Below, piece after piece: positions 25,867-35,160 of a stretch of 64,000 nt of DNA (positions are counted from its first letter, which is position 1; every line of letters begins with the position of its first letter). The notes beneath the pieces were generated by a model, which did no database searches, was not told the origin of the DNA, and saw nothing but the letters and a program-made list of their open reading frames with translations. Source of the DNA: Streptococcus sp. zg-86 (GTDB lineage: Bacteria; Bacillota; Bacilli; Lactobacillales; Streptococcaceae); NCBI RefSeq assembly GCF_017639855.1, contig NZ_CP072115.1, positions 1,178,001 through 1,242,000 of the forward strand. The letters run 5' to 3'. A program made the position numbers and the translations under genes.

Positions 25867-26980
25867 CCTCAATAAAGTCGCGTAATGGTTTGCTTCTGCT
25901 TGGATGGCGGAGTTTACGGAGGGCTTTGGCTTCGATTTGGCGGATGCGCTCACGGGTAACATTGAAGACTTTACCGACATCTTCTAGCGTACGCATCTTC
26001 CCATCATCAAGTCCAAAACGCAGACGCAGAACGTTTTCTTCACGGTCTGTTAGGGTATCTAAGACTTCATCCAATTGTTCACGGAGGACAACACGGGTTG
26101 TATAATCAACTGGATTCTCAATCACTTCGTCTTCGATAAAATCACCAAGATGACTATCATCTTCCTCCCCAATCGGTGTTTCAAGAGAAACAGGTTCTTG
26201 GGCAATCTTCAAGATTTCACGAACCTTATCAGGAGTCATATCCATCCGTTCAGCAATCTGCTCTGGTGTTGGATCTTGACCCAATTCTTGCAATAAATTG
26301 CGCTGTTCACGGACTAATTTATTAATGGTTTCAACCATGTGAACAGGAATACGAATAGTACGAGCCTGATCAGCAATAGCACGCGTAATGGCTTGACGAA
26401 TCCACCATGTTGCATAAGTTGAAAATTTGAATCCTTTTGAGTAATCAAACTTATCAACAGCTTTCATCAAGCCCATATTTCCTTCCTGAATCAAGTCCAA
26501 GAATTGCATACCACGACCAACATAGCGCTTAGCAATCGAAACAACCAAACGAAGATTGGCTTCTGCAAGGCGTTGTTTGGCTTCTGGGTCACCAGCTTCT
26601 ACGGCTAGAGCTAATTCCTGTTCTTCTTCATTGGTTAAGAGTGGAACAACCCCAATCTCTTTCAAATACATGCGCACAGGATCATTTACTTTAGCAGAAT
26701 TGCTACCCAGTAACTCTTCATCTGTCAATTCGGGTTCTTCTTCAACTTGGAGAGCACGCGCACTCGGATTTCCATTTTTATCAACAATCGCAATTCCGGC
26801 ATCTTGGATGCGTTGCAATAGGTCATCAATCCCATCTGCATCCAAGGTGAAAGGGATGACTAACTGATCGTTGATTGCATCATCTGTTGCGGTTCCCTCT
26901 TTTTTATGGTTACGGATAAAATCCGCAACTTGAACATCAAAAGTGGTTACTTCTTGTTTTTTCTCTTTTTTACCAGTCAT
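25862..26980 (-). CDS. rpoD: Primary sigma factor (sigma-70/SigA)
   Basis: 372-residue housekeeping sigma factor. Region 1.1 at the N-terminus, region 1.2/2 with DPVRMYLKEIG, the core-binding and -10-melting block (GLMKAVDKFDYSKGFKFSTYATWW spans region 2.3-2.4), region 3, and the region 4 helix-turn-helix (TLEDVGKVFNVTRERIRQ) that reads the -35. Starts 2 bp after dnaG stops, so the pair is translationally coupled, as usual in Firmicutes. Confidence 0.98.
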   Translation of the reverse strand: MTGKKEKKQEVTTFDVQVADFIRNHKKEGTATDDAINDQLVIPFTLDADGIDDLLQRIQDAGIAIVDKNGNPSARALQVEEEPELTDEELLGSNSAKVNDPVRMYLKEIGVVPLLTNEEEQELALAVEAGDPEAKQRLAEANLRLVVSIAKRYVGRGMQFLDLIQEGNMGLMKAVDKFDYSKGFKFSTYATWWIRQAITRAIADQARTIRIPVHMVETINKLVREQRNLLQELGQDPTPEQIAERMDMTPDKVREILKIAQEPVSLETPIGEEDDSHLGDFIEDEVIENPVDYTTRVVLREQLDEVLDTLTDREENVLRLRFGLDDGKMRTLEDVGKVFNVTRERIRQIEAKALRKLRHPSRSKPLRDFIED

Positions 26981-26982
26981 AG

Positions 26983-28773
26983 TTACTCCATTTTTCTTTT
27001 CTGTGCAATAAGTTGTGCCAATTCATCAAGTGCTGCTTCGGTATTCCCAACATGAACCTGTTCCCGAATAACACGCGATTTCTGCTGATTTTCTCGTTTC
27101 AGCTGTTCTTGGTGCCGCCGCCTTTCTAGCTCCTCCAGCTCATTTTCGCCTACTTCCTCTGGCAATTTTTCCTCCAATACCTGATACCAGGCACGCTGGA
27201 CCTGTTCTGTTTGTTGTGCCAAATCATAAGCAGTCACCTCCCCATGCTCTTTTAACAATTCAAATAAGACCTGCAATTCTGGTGTAAAAAAGGCAAAATC
27301 TTCTCTTAAACGGTAATCATTTAGAATATAAAGATGGGTCACCATACGATAGAATAAATGATTCTCCGCCCTTACCAACCGGGATAAACGAGCTTGCCGT
27401 GGTAATTCTGCTCCAAATGTTGTCAACGGAGGCTGACTAGATGAAATCATCTGACTTCTGGCCTGTCGCTCATTTACACGCAGATGATTGACCGCAGCTT
27501 CTACCTGGCCATAGTCGAAATCAGGTAAAACATCCGCCACCTTATATATATACGAATTTTGTGCCGTAATTGACTTATTCTTCGCAATAATGGGGGCAAT
27601 TTGATCTACAAAATCAATCTGCATTTGTAAATTATCGGGATTTTCAGGCTTGAGATACTGAATTAGAAATTCAACATCGCTAATCCGACTGTTGGTCAAA
27701 ACCTGATGTAAGAGCTCCTCGGAATTCCTCGCAAGAAACTCATCAGGATCCAAATTCTCAGGCAGACTGATAATTTCTACTTGAAATGCTTGCAACTCCT
27801 CTAGGGCCTTGGCAGTTGCTGCCTGTCCTGCTGCATCTCCGTCATAGGTTAAAATCACCTTTTTACAGAATTTCGCTAAATGGTGAACATGTTCTCTGGT
27901 CAAGGCTGTTCCCATTGAGGCAACCGCATTGTCAATTCCTGCACGATGAGCTGCGATAACATCCATGAAGCCTTCCATTAAGTAAACTTCGCGGCTTTTC
28001 TTGATACTTGCCTTGGCCTTATCTAAATGATACAGCTCATAACTCTTGTTAAAAATGGCAGTGCTTCTACTATTTTTATATTTGGCGATTTGTTTATTTT
28101 CACTATCTTTTTGCTGCCAAATCCGACCTGAAAAAGCAAGCACCCGTCCGTGCTCATCCGTTAAGGGAAACATAATTCTTCCCTGAAAGGCGTCATAGAT
28201 TAGGTTATTATCAGCAGGATTAAACAAACCTGAAGCGAGCAAATCCTGTTCAGAAAACTTACCAGACAAATGCCTGTACAGATAATTTTGCTCCTGCGGT
28301 GCAAGCCCAAGCTGAAAGTGCTTGATAACCTCATCCGTCAAACCTCTTTGATGTAAATACTGTCTAGCTTCCGCACCCATTTTGGTCGTCATCAAGAGAG
28401 CATGATAAAATTTTTCTGCCTCCGCGTGAATATCAAAGAGAACTTGATGAGGATGTACCTGTCTTTCCCTCTGGACAACCGCTTGCTGTTCTAGCTCAAT
28501 CCCAGCCTTCTCAGCTACTACTTGCACACTATCACTAAAGGAAATACCGCGATATTCTTCGATAAATTTAAAGACATCCCCTGATTTGCCACAGCCAAAG
28601 CAATGGAAAAATTGCTTGTCTTCTACCACATTAAAGGACGGTGTTTTCTCGCCGTGAAAGGGACACAGCCCCAAGAAATTGCGCCCTGCTTTGGTTAAGG
28701 AGATGGTTTCACCAATGACATCAACAATATTGACTGCCTGTTTAATTTCATTAATCTTCTCTTTTGAAATCAT
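26983..28773 (-). CDS. dnaG: DNA primase
   Basis: 596 residues. N-terminal zinc-binding domain with C-x2-H-type ligands in CPFHGEKTPSF and HCFGCGKSGD, TOPRIM core with EGFMDVIAAHRAG and YDGDAAGQAA, and a C-terminal helicase-interaction region rich in Glu/Arg. Synthesises RNA primers for replication. AAGGAGGTGATCC precedes the ATG at optimal spacing. First gene of dnaG-rpoD; a TATAAT lies at 28807-28812. Confidence 0.97.
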   Translation of the reverse strand: MISKEKINEIKQAVNIVDVIGETISLTKAGRNFLGLCPFHGEKTPSFNVVEDKQFFHCFGCGKSGDVFKFIEEYRGISFSDSVQVVAEKAGIELEQQAVVQRERQVHPHQVLFDIHAEAEKFYHALLMTTKMGAEARQYLHQRGLTDEVIKHFQLGLAPQEQNYLYRHLSGKFSEQDLLASGLFNPADNNLIYDAFQGRIMFPLTDEHGRVLAFSGRIWQQKDSENKQIAKYKNSRSTAIFNKSYELYHLDKAKASIKKSREVYLMEGFMDVIAAHRAGIDNAVASMGTALTREHVHHLAKFCKKVILTYDGDAAGQAATAKALEELQAFQVEIISLPENLDPDEFLARNSEELLHQVLTNSRISDVEFLIQYLKPENPDNLQMQIDFVDQIAPIIAKNKSITAQNSYIYKVADVLPDFDYGQVEAAVNHLRVNERQARSQMISSSQPPLTTFGAELPRQARLSRLVRAENHLFYRMVTHLYILNDYRLREDFAFFTPELQVLFELLKEHGEVTAYDLAQQTEQVQRAWYQVLEEKLPEEVGENELEELERRRHQEQLKRENQQKSRVIREQVHVGNTEAALDELAQLIAQKRKME

Positions 28774-28806
28774 TGGATCACCTCCTTCTAGTGCAGAATA
28801 ACAGCT

Positions 28807-28812
28807 ATTATA
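28807..28812 (-). promoter_or_regulatory. -10 element of dnaG-rpoD
   Basis: Minus-strand TATAAT preceded by ATGT, about 33 bases upstream of the dnaG ATG. Confidence 0.5.
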
Positions 28813-28868
28813 ACATGTTCTATTTTATACTAAAAATGTAAAAATGTAAAATTTCCGAGCTAGATTAC

Positions 28869-28897
28869 TTGTAAAAAAAAACATTTCGGACTATAAT
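28869..28897 (+). promoter_or_regulatory. mscL promoter
   Basis: -35 TTGTAA (28869-28874), 17-bp spacer, -10 TATAAT (28892-28897). Leader of about 32 bases. Confidence 0.7.
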
Positions 28898-28935
28898 AAA
28901 GACTGTTAATTTTTATGAAAGGACATATTTAGGAT

Positions 28936-29328
28936 ATGTTAAAAGATTTAAAAGCGTTTTTACTACGCGGTAATGTTGTTGACTTAGCAGTCGGTGTAAT
29001 CATCGCTGGAGCATTTGGGGCAATCATTAGCTCACTTGTTGAAGATGTTATTACTCCACTTTTCTTGAACCCAGCTTTGAAAGCTGCTGGTGCAGAAAAA
29101 ATTGCTCAACTTAGCTGGAATGGTGTTGCTTACGGTAACTTCTTGAGTGCTGTCATCAACTTTGTCATCGTCGGAACTGTTCTCTTCTTCATCGTAAAAG
29201 GTATGGAGAAAGCTCAAAGCCTTACTAAAAAACAAGAAGCTATTGACGAAGCTGCAGCTGCTGAAGTTGCTGGACCAAGCCAAGAAGAATTGTTGGCTGA
29301 AATCCGCGATTTGTTGAAAAATAAATAA
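28936..29328 (+). CDS. mscL: Large-conductance mechanosensitive channel
   Basis: 130 residues, two membrane helices and a C-terminal cytoplasmic helix. The N-terminal FLLRGNVVDLAVGVIIAGAF pore helix is diagnostic; a second helix follows (AVINFVIVGTVLFFIV). Homopentameric safety valve opening on hypo-osmotic shock. Monocistronic with its own promoter and terminator. Confidence 0.96.
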   Translation: MLKDLKAFLLRGNVVDLAVGVIIAGAFGAIISSLVEDVITPLFLNPALKAAGAEKIAQLSWNGVAYGNFLSAVINFVIVGTVLFFIVKGMEKAQSLTKKQEAIDEAAAAEVAGPSQEELLAEIRDLLKNK

Positions 29329-29335
29329 TAACGAA

Positions 29336-29360
29336 AAAGACAGGTGGCCTGTCTTTTTTT
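29336..29360 (+). terminator. Terminator of mscL
   Basis: AAAGACAGG-tgg-CCTGTCTTT stem continuing into a run of eight T residues. Confidence 0.92.
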
Positions 29361-29374
29361 TGCTCTCATGATTA

Positions 29375-30184
29375 TTATTTATGATCTAACGAACGTTTAT
29401 AGACCACAAATTCCGCAGGTGATAAAAACAACTCATCATAACCCAAGGCTTGACAAAGCTGAGTCGTGGTTGGTTGCGATAGGTAAGCCTGCTCTAAGGT
29501 TTCCTTTTGAGAAAAGACTTCTTTGACAGATCCGTCTAGCAAGACTTGTCCTTTAGCAAAGACGATGGCGCGGTCAAAGGTTTCTGCGACAAAGTCCATA
29601 TCGTGTAAAATAGAGATGACGACTTTGCCTTCTTTCTCTAATTCCTTCATCACTGCTTGAATTTTTTGTTTTCCTGCTGTATCTTGCGCAATCGTTGGCT
29701 CATCGAAAATCACAACCTGTGTATCCATGGCAATGATGGCTGCAATCGAAACCATTTTTCGGTCTGATAAGCCTAAATCATAAGGATTGACCTTCTCCTG
29801 CCCATCCAATCCTAACTTGGCCATAGCCTTCTTAGCAGCAGCCTCAGCCTCTGATCTTGACAGTCCCATTTGCAGAGGACCAAACATAATCTCATCTAGC
29901 ACAGTATGTTTAAAAATTTGATCGTCAGGATTTTGGAAAATCAAGCCAATAGATTTTGCAATTTGTGCCACACTTTGCTGGCTCAAATCTTGTTGATTCA
30001 GAGAAATCGTTCCGCTTGTCGGTGTTAGCAAGCCTTTCAATAATTTCACAAAGGTAGTTTTCCCTGCTCCATTTTGACCGATAATGGCTGTCGAGCCTGT
30101 TTTGATGGTCAAGTTAATCCCTGTGAGAATCGGAGTATCTGGTTTATACGCAAAGTGTAAGTCTTTAATAGTCAGTTGATTCAT
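29375..30184 (-). CDS. ECF transporter ATPase, second subunit (degenerate signature)
   Basis: 269 residues, CbiO/EcfA-like. Walker A GQNGAGKTT (about 36-44) and Walker B VVIFDEPTIAQDT are intact, and the switch His lies in SILHDMDF. The ABC signature, LSGGQ in most relatives, reads LSDRK. In a heterodimer with the neighbouring canonical ATPase, one composite site would thus be asymmetric. Last gene of the Crp-Udp-ECF operon, starting only 3 bp after the first ATPase gene. Confidence 0.85.
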   Translation of the reverse strand: MNQLTIKDLHFAYKPDTPILTGINLTIKTGSTAIIGQNGAGKTTFVKLLKGLLTPTSGTISLNQQDLSQQSVAQIAKSIGLIFQNPDDQIFKHTVLDEIMFGPLQMGLSRSEAEAAAKKAMAKLGLDGQEKVNPYDLGLSDRKMVSIAAIIAMDTQVVIFDEPTIAQDTAGKQKIQAVMKELEKEGKVVISILHDMDFVAETFDRAIVFAKGQVLLDGSVKEVFSQKETLEQAYLSQPTTTQLCQALGYDELFLSPAEFVVYKRSLDHK

Positions 30185-30187
30185 AGT

Positions 30188-31033
30188 TTATTCCTCGCTC
30201 TTCGCTAATAAATACTGAGCTTCTTCAAGAGTCACTGGATAAAGATGGCTATCTGGCAAGGTAAGATTCAAGTCCTTGCAAATCTGCGTAAATGTCGGTG
30301 GCACAACGCCGTGTTCTTCTAAATCAGGACGTGAAAATATCTCTTGCGGTGTATCAAAAGCAACTAATTTTCCTGCATCTAATAACAGAACTCGGTCGCT
30401 ATAGGCCGCGATTTTTTCAATTTTATGTTCGACCATAATCACGGTAATACCTTGTTTACTCAAGGTTTGAATAGCCTGAAACACTGCTTCACTTCCTTGA
30501 GGATCTAGCTGTGAAGTCGGCTCATCTAGGATAATCACCTCTGGTCGCATAGCGATAATACTTGCAATGGCCATCCGTTGCATCTGCCCACCTGACAAAT
30601 CAAAGGGAGCTCGATTGCGGTATTCTGAAATTCCCAACAATTCCAAACTTTCTTCGATCCGTTCCTGCATTTCACCACGAGGAACACCAAAATTTTCTAG
30701 TCCAAAGGCAATTTCTTCATAGACTGTTGATTTTGAGCCCGTCACTTGGTTGAAAGGATTCTGAAAGACGCTTCCCACTTTCTGGCATAAATCATCAACT
30801 TCTACCGTCTTAACTTCCGTCTGGTCAATCCATACCTTCCCGCCATAGGCGCCTCGATAAAAATTAGGCACCAAGCCTGTCAAGGCCTGACAAAACGTAC
30901 TCTTTCCTGAACCATTTCGCCCAATAACTCCGATAAACTCTCCTGGTTGAATCTCACAGGAGATACCATCTAAGGCCAAGGTTTCCGTATGAGGATAGCG
31001 ATATTTTAGATTTTCAATACGAATCGTAGCCAT
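30188..31033 (-). CDS. ECF transporter ATPase, first subunit
   Basis: 281 residues. Walker A GRNGSGKST, Q-loop VFQNPFNQVTG, canonical signature LSGGQMQR, Walker B IILDEPTSQLDP, and switch VEHKIEKI. The ATG at 31033 shares one base with the stop of the T-component gene (TAATG) and has GGAGG upstream; an upstream extension inside that gene is rejected. Pairs with the divergent ATPase that follows. Confidence 0.9.
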   Translation of the reverse strand: MATIRIENLKYRYPHTETLALDGISCEIQPGEFIGVIGRNGSGKSTFCQALTGLVPNFYRGAYGGKVWIDQTEVKTVEVDDLCQKVGSVFQNPFNQVTGSKSTVYEEIAFGLENFGVPRGEMQERIEESLELLGISEYRNRAPFDLSGGQMQRMAIASIIAMRPEVIILDEPTSQLDPQGSEAVFQAIQTLSKQGITVIMVEHKIEKIAAYSDRVLLLDAGKLVAFDTPQEIFSRPDLEEHGVVPPTFTQICKDLNLTLPDSHLYPVTLEEAQYLLAKSEE

Positions 31034-31797
31034 TATACTAACCTCCAAATCAATGCTGCAATCAACCCTGCTACACACATCAGTTGAATCGGACGATCAT
31101 ATACTGAACGAACTGGCGGGGTAATAAATGTTTTCTTAGCTTTTGAATTAAACCCGCGTACTTCTAAGGCAATCGCCCGCTCCTTGGTTTCAATAAATGA
31201 ACTCATTATGACAGGTGATACTAAAGGCAAGAATGCCTTAATCCGAACTAATAGCGAGCCCTCGGTCTCCATTCCACGGCTTCTTTGCGCATCTGTAATC
31301 GTCGCCATGCGACTAGTCATCTGAGGGATGAGTTGGAAGAGGGAGATAAAGACATAGCCCATGCGTGGTGAAAAGCCTTTGCGTACAAGGTCTTCAATCA
31401 TATCTGATGATTTTGTTGTGAGAATCAATACACAAAATGCAAGAATAATATTATAGATATTCAAAGCAATCCCTAGAGCAAATAAAAGCCCTTCTTGATA
31501 AAAAGTCACTGGTCCTAGCGTAAGAACAGGCGTTTCGTTACCTTGTCGAAACAGTCCCTGAATAATTGCAACCGTCAAAATAACAAAGGACGATAGACTC
31601 ACAATTGGAAATGTTCTAGAAATCACCTTGGAGTGAGCTAGTAAAAGAGCGCTTAAGACAATGGTGATTCCAAAACACCACCATTCATTAGCAAGGATTG
31701 GAATGACAATAGCTGCTAGTACATAGACAATCTTTGTGAGAGACGACAAGCGATTCAGAAACGAATGTTTTTCTTCGTATAAACTCATAGTTTTCAT
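31033..31797 (-). CDS. ECF transporter transmembrane (T) component
   Basis: 254 residues, EcfT/CbiQ family: about five membrane helices and the two coupling motifs near the end of the cytoplasmic region (AQRSRGMETEG and a second ALEVRGF box, both with the A-x-x-x-RG pattern). Couples ATP hydrolysis to the S component. AGGAGG upstream of the ATG. Confidence 0.88.
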   Translation of the reverse strand: MKTMSLYEEKHSFLNRLSSLTKIVYVLAAIVIPILANEWWCFGITIVLSALLLAHSKVISRTFPIVSLSSFVILTVAIIQGLFRQGNETPVLTLGPVTFYQEGLLFALGIALNIYNIILAFCVLILTTKSSDMIEDLVRKGFSPRMGYVFISLFQLIPQMTSRMATITDAQRSRGMETEGSLLVRIKAFLPLVSPVIMSSFIETKERAIALEVRGFNSKAKKTFITPPVRSVYDRPIQLMCVAGLIAALIWRLV

Positions 31798-31809
31798 ACT
31801 GTCTTCCTC

Positions 31810-32421
31810 CTAATCTAAACTCTCAATCACACTGTTGGTCTGGTAGAGTGATAAAAGACTCTTTGGCAAGCTCTTATAAAGACTCAATACAAGAATGAGG
31901 ACGACTATTTTATCAGGAATGTCTACCACGACTTCATCCATAAAAGAAGCGAGCCAAACAGGATAGTTTTGAGATAGCATACCAGCATAAACTAAATCTC
32001 CCCAAAGATTTCCTGTTGTTCCACCCCAGAAAATCATGTTCAAAGGCGTGGAAACAAGGACCGCAGCAAGACCTGCGACAATCCCCGTTAGAAGAGCCCC
32101 GCTTAATTTTTTCATACTACCATAGTAGGCCATACAACCAACCGTAATTCCTAGTGCAGCATTGGTGAGAGCATATACAGTAGCAATCGGATCAACCGTC
32201 AAGCCATAGATGACATTATTCATGATTCCTACAATAGCTCCTACTACTGGTCCAGCCAAACAAGCTGATAGACAGGTCCCAATTGAATCGAGCCAAAGCG
32301 GTAGTTTCAGTACCCCTGCAAAGAGTTTACCAATATAGTTAATCCCTACCCCAGCTGGAATCAACACGAGTGCGGCAGTATTAAACTTTAGCGACCACGG
32401 ATTATTCTGTTTCCAATTCAT
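31810..32421 (-). CDS. ECF transporter substrate-binding (S) component, probable nucleoside specificity
   Basis: 203 residues, about six membrane helices with small-residue-rich LDSIGTCLSACLAGP and GIMNNVIYGL segments, as in ECF S components. The start at 32421 has GGAAGGAG upstream; the frame runs seven codons further into the phosphorylase gene. Substrate is inferred from context only: the adjacent uridine-phosphorylase-like gene and Crp-type regulator suggest a nucleoside or its base. It is a dedicated (group I) system, because S, T and both ATPases sit in one operon. Confidence 0.75.
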   Translation of the reverse strand: MNWKQNNPWSLKFNTAALVLIPAGVGINYIGKLFAGVLKLPLWLDSIGTCLSACLAGPVVGAIVGIMNNVIYGLTVDPIATVYALTNAALGITVGCMAYYGSMKKLSGALLTGIVAGLAAVLVSTPLNMIFWGGTTGNLWGDLVYAGMLSQNYPVWLASFMDEVVVDIPDKIVVLILVLSLYKSLPKSLLSLYQTNSVIESLD

Positions 32422-32422
32422 C

Positions 32423-33166
32423 TCAAGACTCCTTCCTTTCATTTTCTAAAAGAACAATTGCTTTAAGAGCGGTCAGGATTTCATTTTTTTCTCCACTTGC
32501 TGCCAACTCATCCCCATTGACATAGCCATTGATGTCCTGACCCAGATCTCCCTCAAACAAGGCTACGGTATTTAAAATAGAACCTGTTTTGACTCCTCTG
32601 AGTGCACCGATTGTAAAGAGGGCTGCACTTTCCATATCTGCTCCCAGCACACCTTGTTTAGACCAATACGCATCAATTGCTTCTTCCCGGTCGGTATAAA
32701 AGCTATCATGACTGCGACCAATACCAATATGATGCCTAATCCCTTGTGTCTCAGCAGCTCGTATCAAAGCAACTAAAACCTTGGTATCTGGAATTGCTGG
32801 GAAAGCTGTGTCAATGTAAGCTTTTGAAGTCCCTTCATCTCGAACAGCTCCATTTAAAATCAGCAGATCACCTAGTTCAATCGGCTCTTGTAAAGCTCCA
32901 CAAGAGCCAATCCGAATCATGTGAGTCACTCCTATATTGTGCAACTCCTCCACCGCAATTCCCGTCGAGGGGCCTCCCATACCTGTAGAAACAACAAGAA
33001 CAGGAATTCCCTTATAAGTCCCGCGAACACTTTTATGCTCCCGATTAAAGGCGATTGAAACTGCATTGTCTAAAAACTCCGCGACTCGGTCAACCCGCAT
33101 CGGATCTCCTGGTAAAATCGCATATCGTGCTGCATGCTCTTTTCCACAACGAATATGAGGTTGCAT
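32423..33166 (-). CDS. udp: Nucleoside phosphorylase, uridine phosphorylase-like
   Basis: 247 residues, NP-I family. The phosphate-binding N-terminus ILPGDPMRVDRVAEFL, then STGMGGPSTGIAVEEL, RIGSCGAL and GADMESAALF are the canonical blocks. Cleaves a nucleoside with phosphate to ribose-1-phosphate plus base. Uridine preference is inferred from overall similarity, and purine nucleoside cleavage is not excluded. AGGAGG precedes the ATG. Located between the Crp-type regulator (11 bp) and the S component (1 bp). Confidence 0.85.
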   Translation of the reverse strand: MQPHIRCGKEHAARYAILPGDPMRVDRVAEFLDNAVSIAFNREHKSVRGTYKGIPVLVVSTGMGGPSTGIAVEELHNIGVTHMIRIGSCGALQEPIELGDLLILNGAVRDEGTSKAYIDTAFPAIPDTKVLVALIRAAETQGIRHHIGIGRSHDSFYTDREEAIDAYWSKQGVLGADMESAALFTIGALRGVKTGSILNTVALFEGDLGQDINGYVNGDELAASGEKNEILTALKAIVLLENERKES

Positions 33167-33177
33167 AAATATTCCTC

Positions 33178-33852
33178 CTAACGTAATAAAGTTTCTAATT
33201 TTGAGCGATTGATAAGATGAATCTTTCCTTGTGAAAGATAGATGATGCCTTGTTCTCGCAATTCTTTCAAGACGCGATTAACACTCCGTTGAGTAACAGC
33301 CATTTTCTGACTCATCTCTTCTGAATTCCAAATAATATCTCGCTGGTTGCGCAAGTCAAACTGTTCCAACAAATAATAGCAAATTCGCTGCTTTAGATTG
33401 TACAGATTATTGCGCTTCATCCGCTCACACATCTGATAAGAGCTTTCGCAAATCTTCTGGATAAAGAGACGATTAAAATTTTGATCTAACGACATCCAAC
33501 GAAGTAAAAGAGAGCGTTCCAGCTCCAAGACCGTCACTTGTCCTCTCCCTTGAACATGGCTAATATAAGGTAGTTGCTGGAAAATTTCCATTTCTCCAAT
33601 AAAGTTTCCCGTATGGTAGGTCGTCAAAAAGTATTTCTTGCCATACTCTGACTCCGAGTAAATATCCACTTCTCCTCGTACGATGATATAAAAATGGTGA
33701 TGAACTCGTCCCTCAGCTAGTTCGAATTCTCCATCCCTATAACAGCGAACCCGAATCATCCGTAAAATTTCATAAGGACATTGTTTTAGCAATTGGAAAA
33801 TAACAGGTTCCGTTTCTAAAATTGTCGCAATGGTTTGCAAATCAGACGTCAT
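33178..33852 (-). CDS. Crp/Fnr-family transcriptional regulator
   Basis: 224 residues: a cyclic-nucleotide-binding-like beta roll (about 20-130, with GEVDIYSESEYG and GNFIGEMEIF) and a C-terminal winged helix (SQKMAVTQRSVNRVLKEL). The FGE-type cAMP contact is only partly kept, so the ligand may differ. First gene of the nucleoside/ECF operon and its probable regulator. GAGAGG upstream of the ATG. Confidence 0.88.
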   Translation of the reverse strand: MTSDLQTIATILETEPVIFQLLKQCPYEILRMIRVRCYRDGEFELAEGRVHHHFYIIVRGEVDIYSESEYGKKYFLTTYHTGNFIGEMEIFQQLPYISHVQGRGQVTVLELERSLLLRWMSLDQNFNRLFIQKICESSYQMCERMKRNNLYNLKQRICYYLLEQFDLRNQRDIIWNSEEMSQKMAVTQRSVNRVLKELREQGIIYLSQGKIHLINRSKLETLLR

Positions 33853-34041
33853 CTTCTAGCCTCTCCGCTACCGCTCTTTATTACAATGATAGCGCTTTCT
33901 TTTTGGTTTGTACAGGAAATTTGTCTTTGATTTCTCTTAATTATCACTCTTTTTTATCTCTTTCAAGGATTTACAAAGACATTTGTCCATTTGTTTTATT
34001 GTAGCGAACTTTCCTATAAAAATCCAGTCTTTCGCTACTGA

Positions 34042-34070
34042 TAAAAAAGAAGCCGGATTTCTCCAACTCC
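34042..34070 (-). terminator. Terminator of galE
   Basis: Minus strand GGAGTTGGA-gaaa-TCCGGCTTC stem with two wobble pairs, followed by six T residues. Confidence 0.7.
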
Positions 34071-34081
34071 TTTCAGTTTTC

Positions 34082-35095
34082 TTATTTCTCATACCCATTC
34101 GGGTTCTTTGCTTGCCAATTCCATGTGTCGCGGCACATATCTTCAATTGTTTTTTCGGTTTTCCAGCTTAATTCTGCAAGAGCCTTATCTGCATTGGCAA
34201 AGCAGGTTGCTACATCCCCAGGACGGCGATCCACAATCTTGTAGGGCACTGGCACGCCATTGACTTTTTCAAAGGCCTGTACCAGCTCTAAAACGCTTGT
34301 ACCCTGACCTGAACCAAGGTTATACGTGTAGACACCTCTTGTATCTGCAATCTTCTCCAAAGCCTTAATATGCCCGAGTGCTAAATCCACGACGTGAATG
34401 TAATCACGGACTCCTGTTCCGTCTACTGTATCATAATCATTTCCGAAAATGCTTAATTCAGGTCGTTTTCCAACGGCTACCTGCGCAATAAAAGGCATGA
34501 GATTGTTTGGAATCCCTGCAGGATCTTCACCAATTAAACCTGACTCGTGGGCCCCAATTGGGTTGAAATAGCGGAGTAAGGCAATACTCCATTCACCATC
34601 TGCTACCGCTACATCTCGCAAAATTTGCTCCAACATAACCTTAGTATAGCCGTAGGGATTGGTCGCGCTGGTTGGCATGGTTTCAACGAGTGGGGAAGGA
34701 TTGTTCAGACCATAGACTGTTGCACTTGAGCTGAAAACTACCTTTTTCACACTAAATTCAGCCATTACTTCAACCAAGGCAAGTGTCGTCATGATATTAT
34801 TTTCATAATACATGACAGGCTTTTCTACAGACTCACCAACTGCCTTGTAACCAGCAAAATGAATCGCAGCATCAATCTGTTCCTTTTTAAATATAGCCCT
34901 TAGACCGTCCTTATCTGCCACATCTAACTCATAAAATGTTGGAGTTTTGCCTGTTATTTCCTTAATTCTATCTAAGACCAATAAACTTGAATTGGATAAA
35001 TTATCGACAATTACAACTTCTTTGCCTAATTTCAACAATTCAACCACGGTATGGCTACCAATGTAACCTGCACCACCTGTTACTAAAATACTCAT
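34082..35095 (-). CDS. galE: UDP-glucose 4-epimerase
   Basis: 337-residue SDR enzyme interconverting UDP-glucose and UDP-galactose. NAD motif VTGGAGYIGSH at residues 5-15. The catalytic Ser lies in FSSSATVYG, and YGYTK supplies the YxxxK pair. AAAGGAG precedes the ATG. It stands alone rather than in a Leloir operon, though a galactose-type importer is present at 60.5-64 kb. It probably also feeds polysaccharide synthesis. Confidence 0.96.
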   Translation of the reverse strand: MSILVTGGAGYIGSHTVVELLKLGKEVVIVDNLSNSSLLVLDRIKEITGKTPTFYELDVADKDGLRAIFKKEQIDAAIHFAGYKAVGESVEKPVMYYENNIMTTLALVEVMAEFSVKKVVFSSSATVYGLNNPSPLVETMPTSATNPYGYTKVMLEQILRDVAVADGEWSIALLRYFNPIGAHESGLIGEDPAGIPNNLMPFIAQVAVGKRPELSIFGNDYDTVDGTGVRDYIHVVDLALGHIKALEKIADTRGVYTYNLGSGQGTSVLELVQAFEKVNGVPVPYKIVDRRPGDVATCFANADKALAELSWKTEKTIEDMCRDTWNWQAKNPNGYEK

Positions 35096-35128
35096 GACAA
35101 ACTCCTTTATATTAGTATAGATTAGACA

Positions 35129-35155
35129 GAAAAAACAGCCTTACAGCTGTTTTTC
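35129..35155 (-). terminator. Terminator of rpsU
   Basis: Minus strand AAACAGC / GCTGTTT stem with a short loop and a T6 tract immediately after the rpsU stop. Confidence 0.85.
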
Positions 35156-35160
35156 AAATG

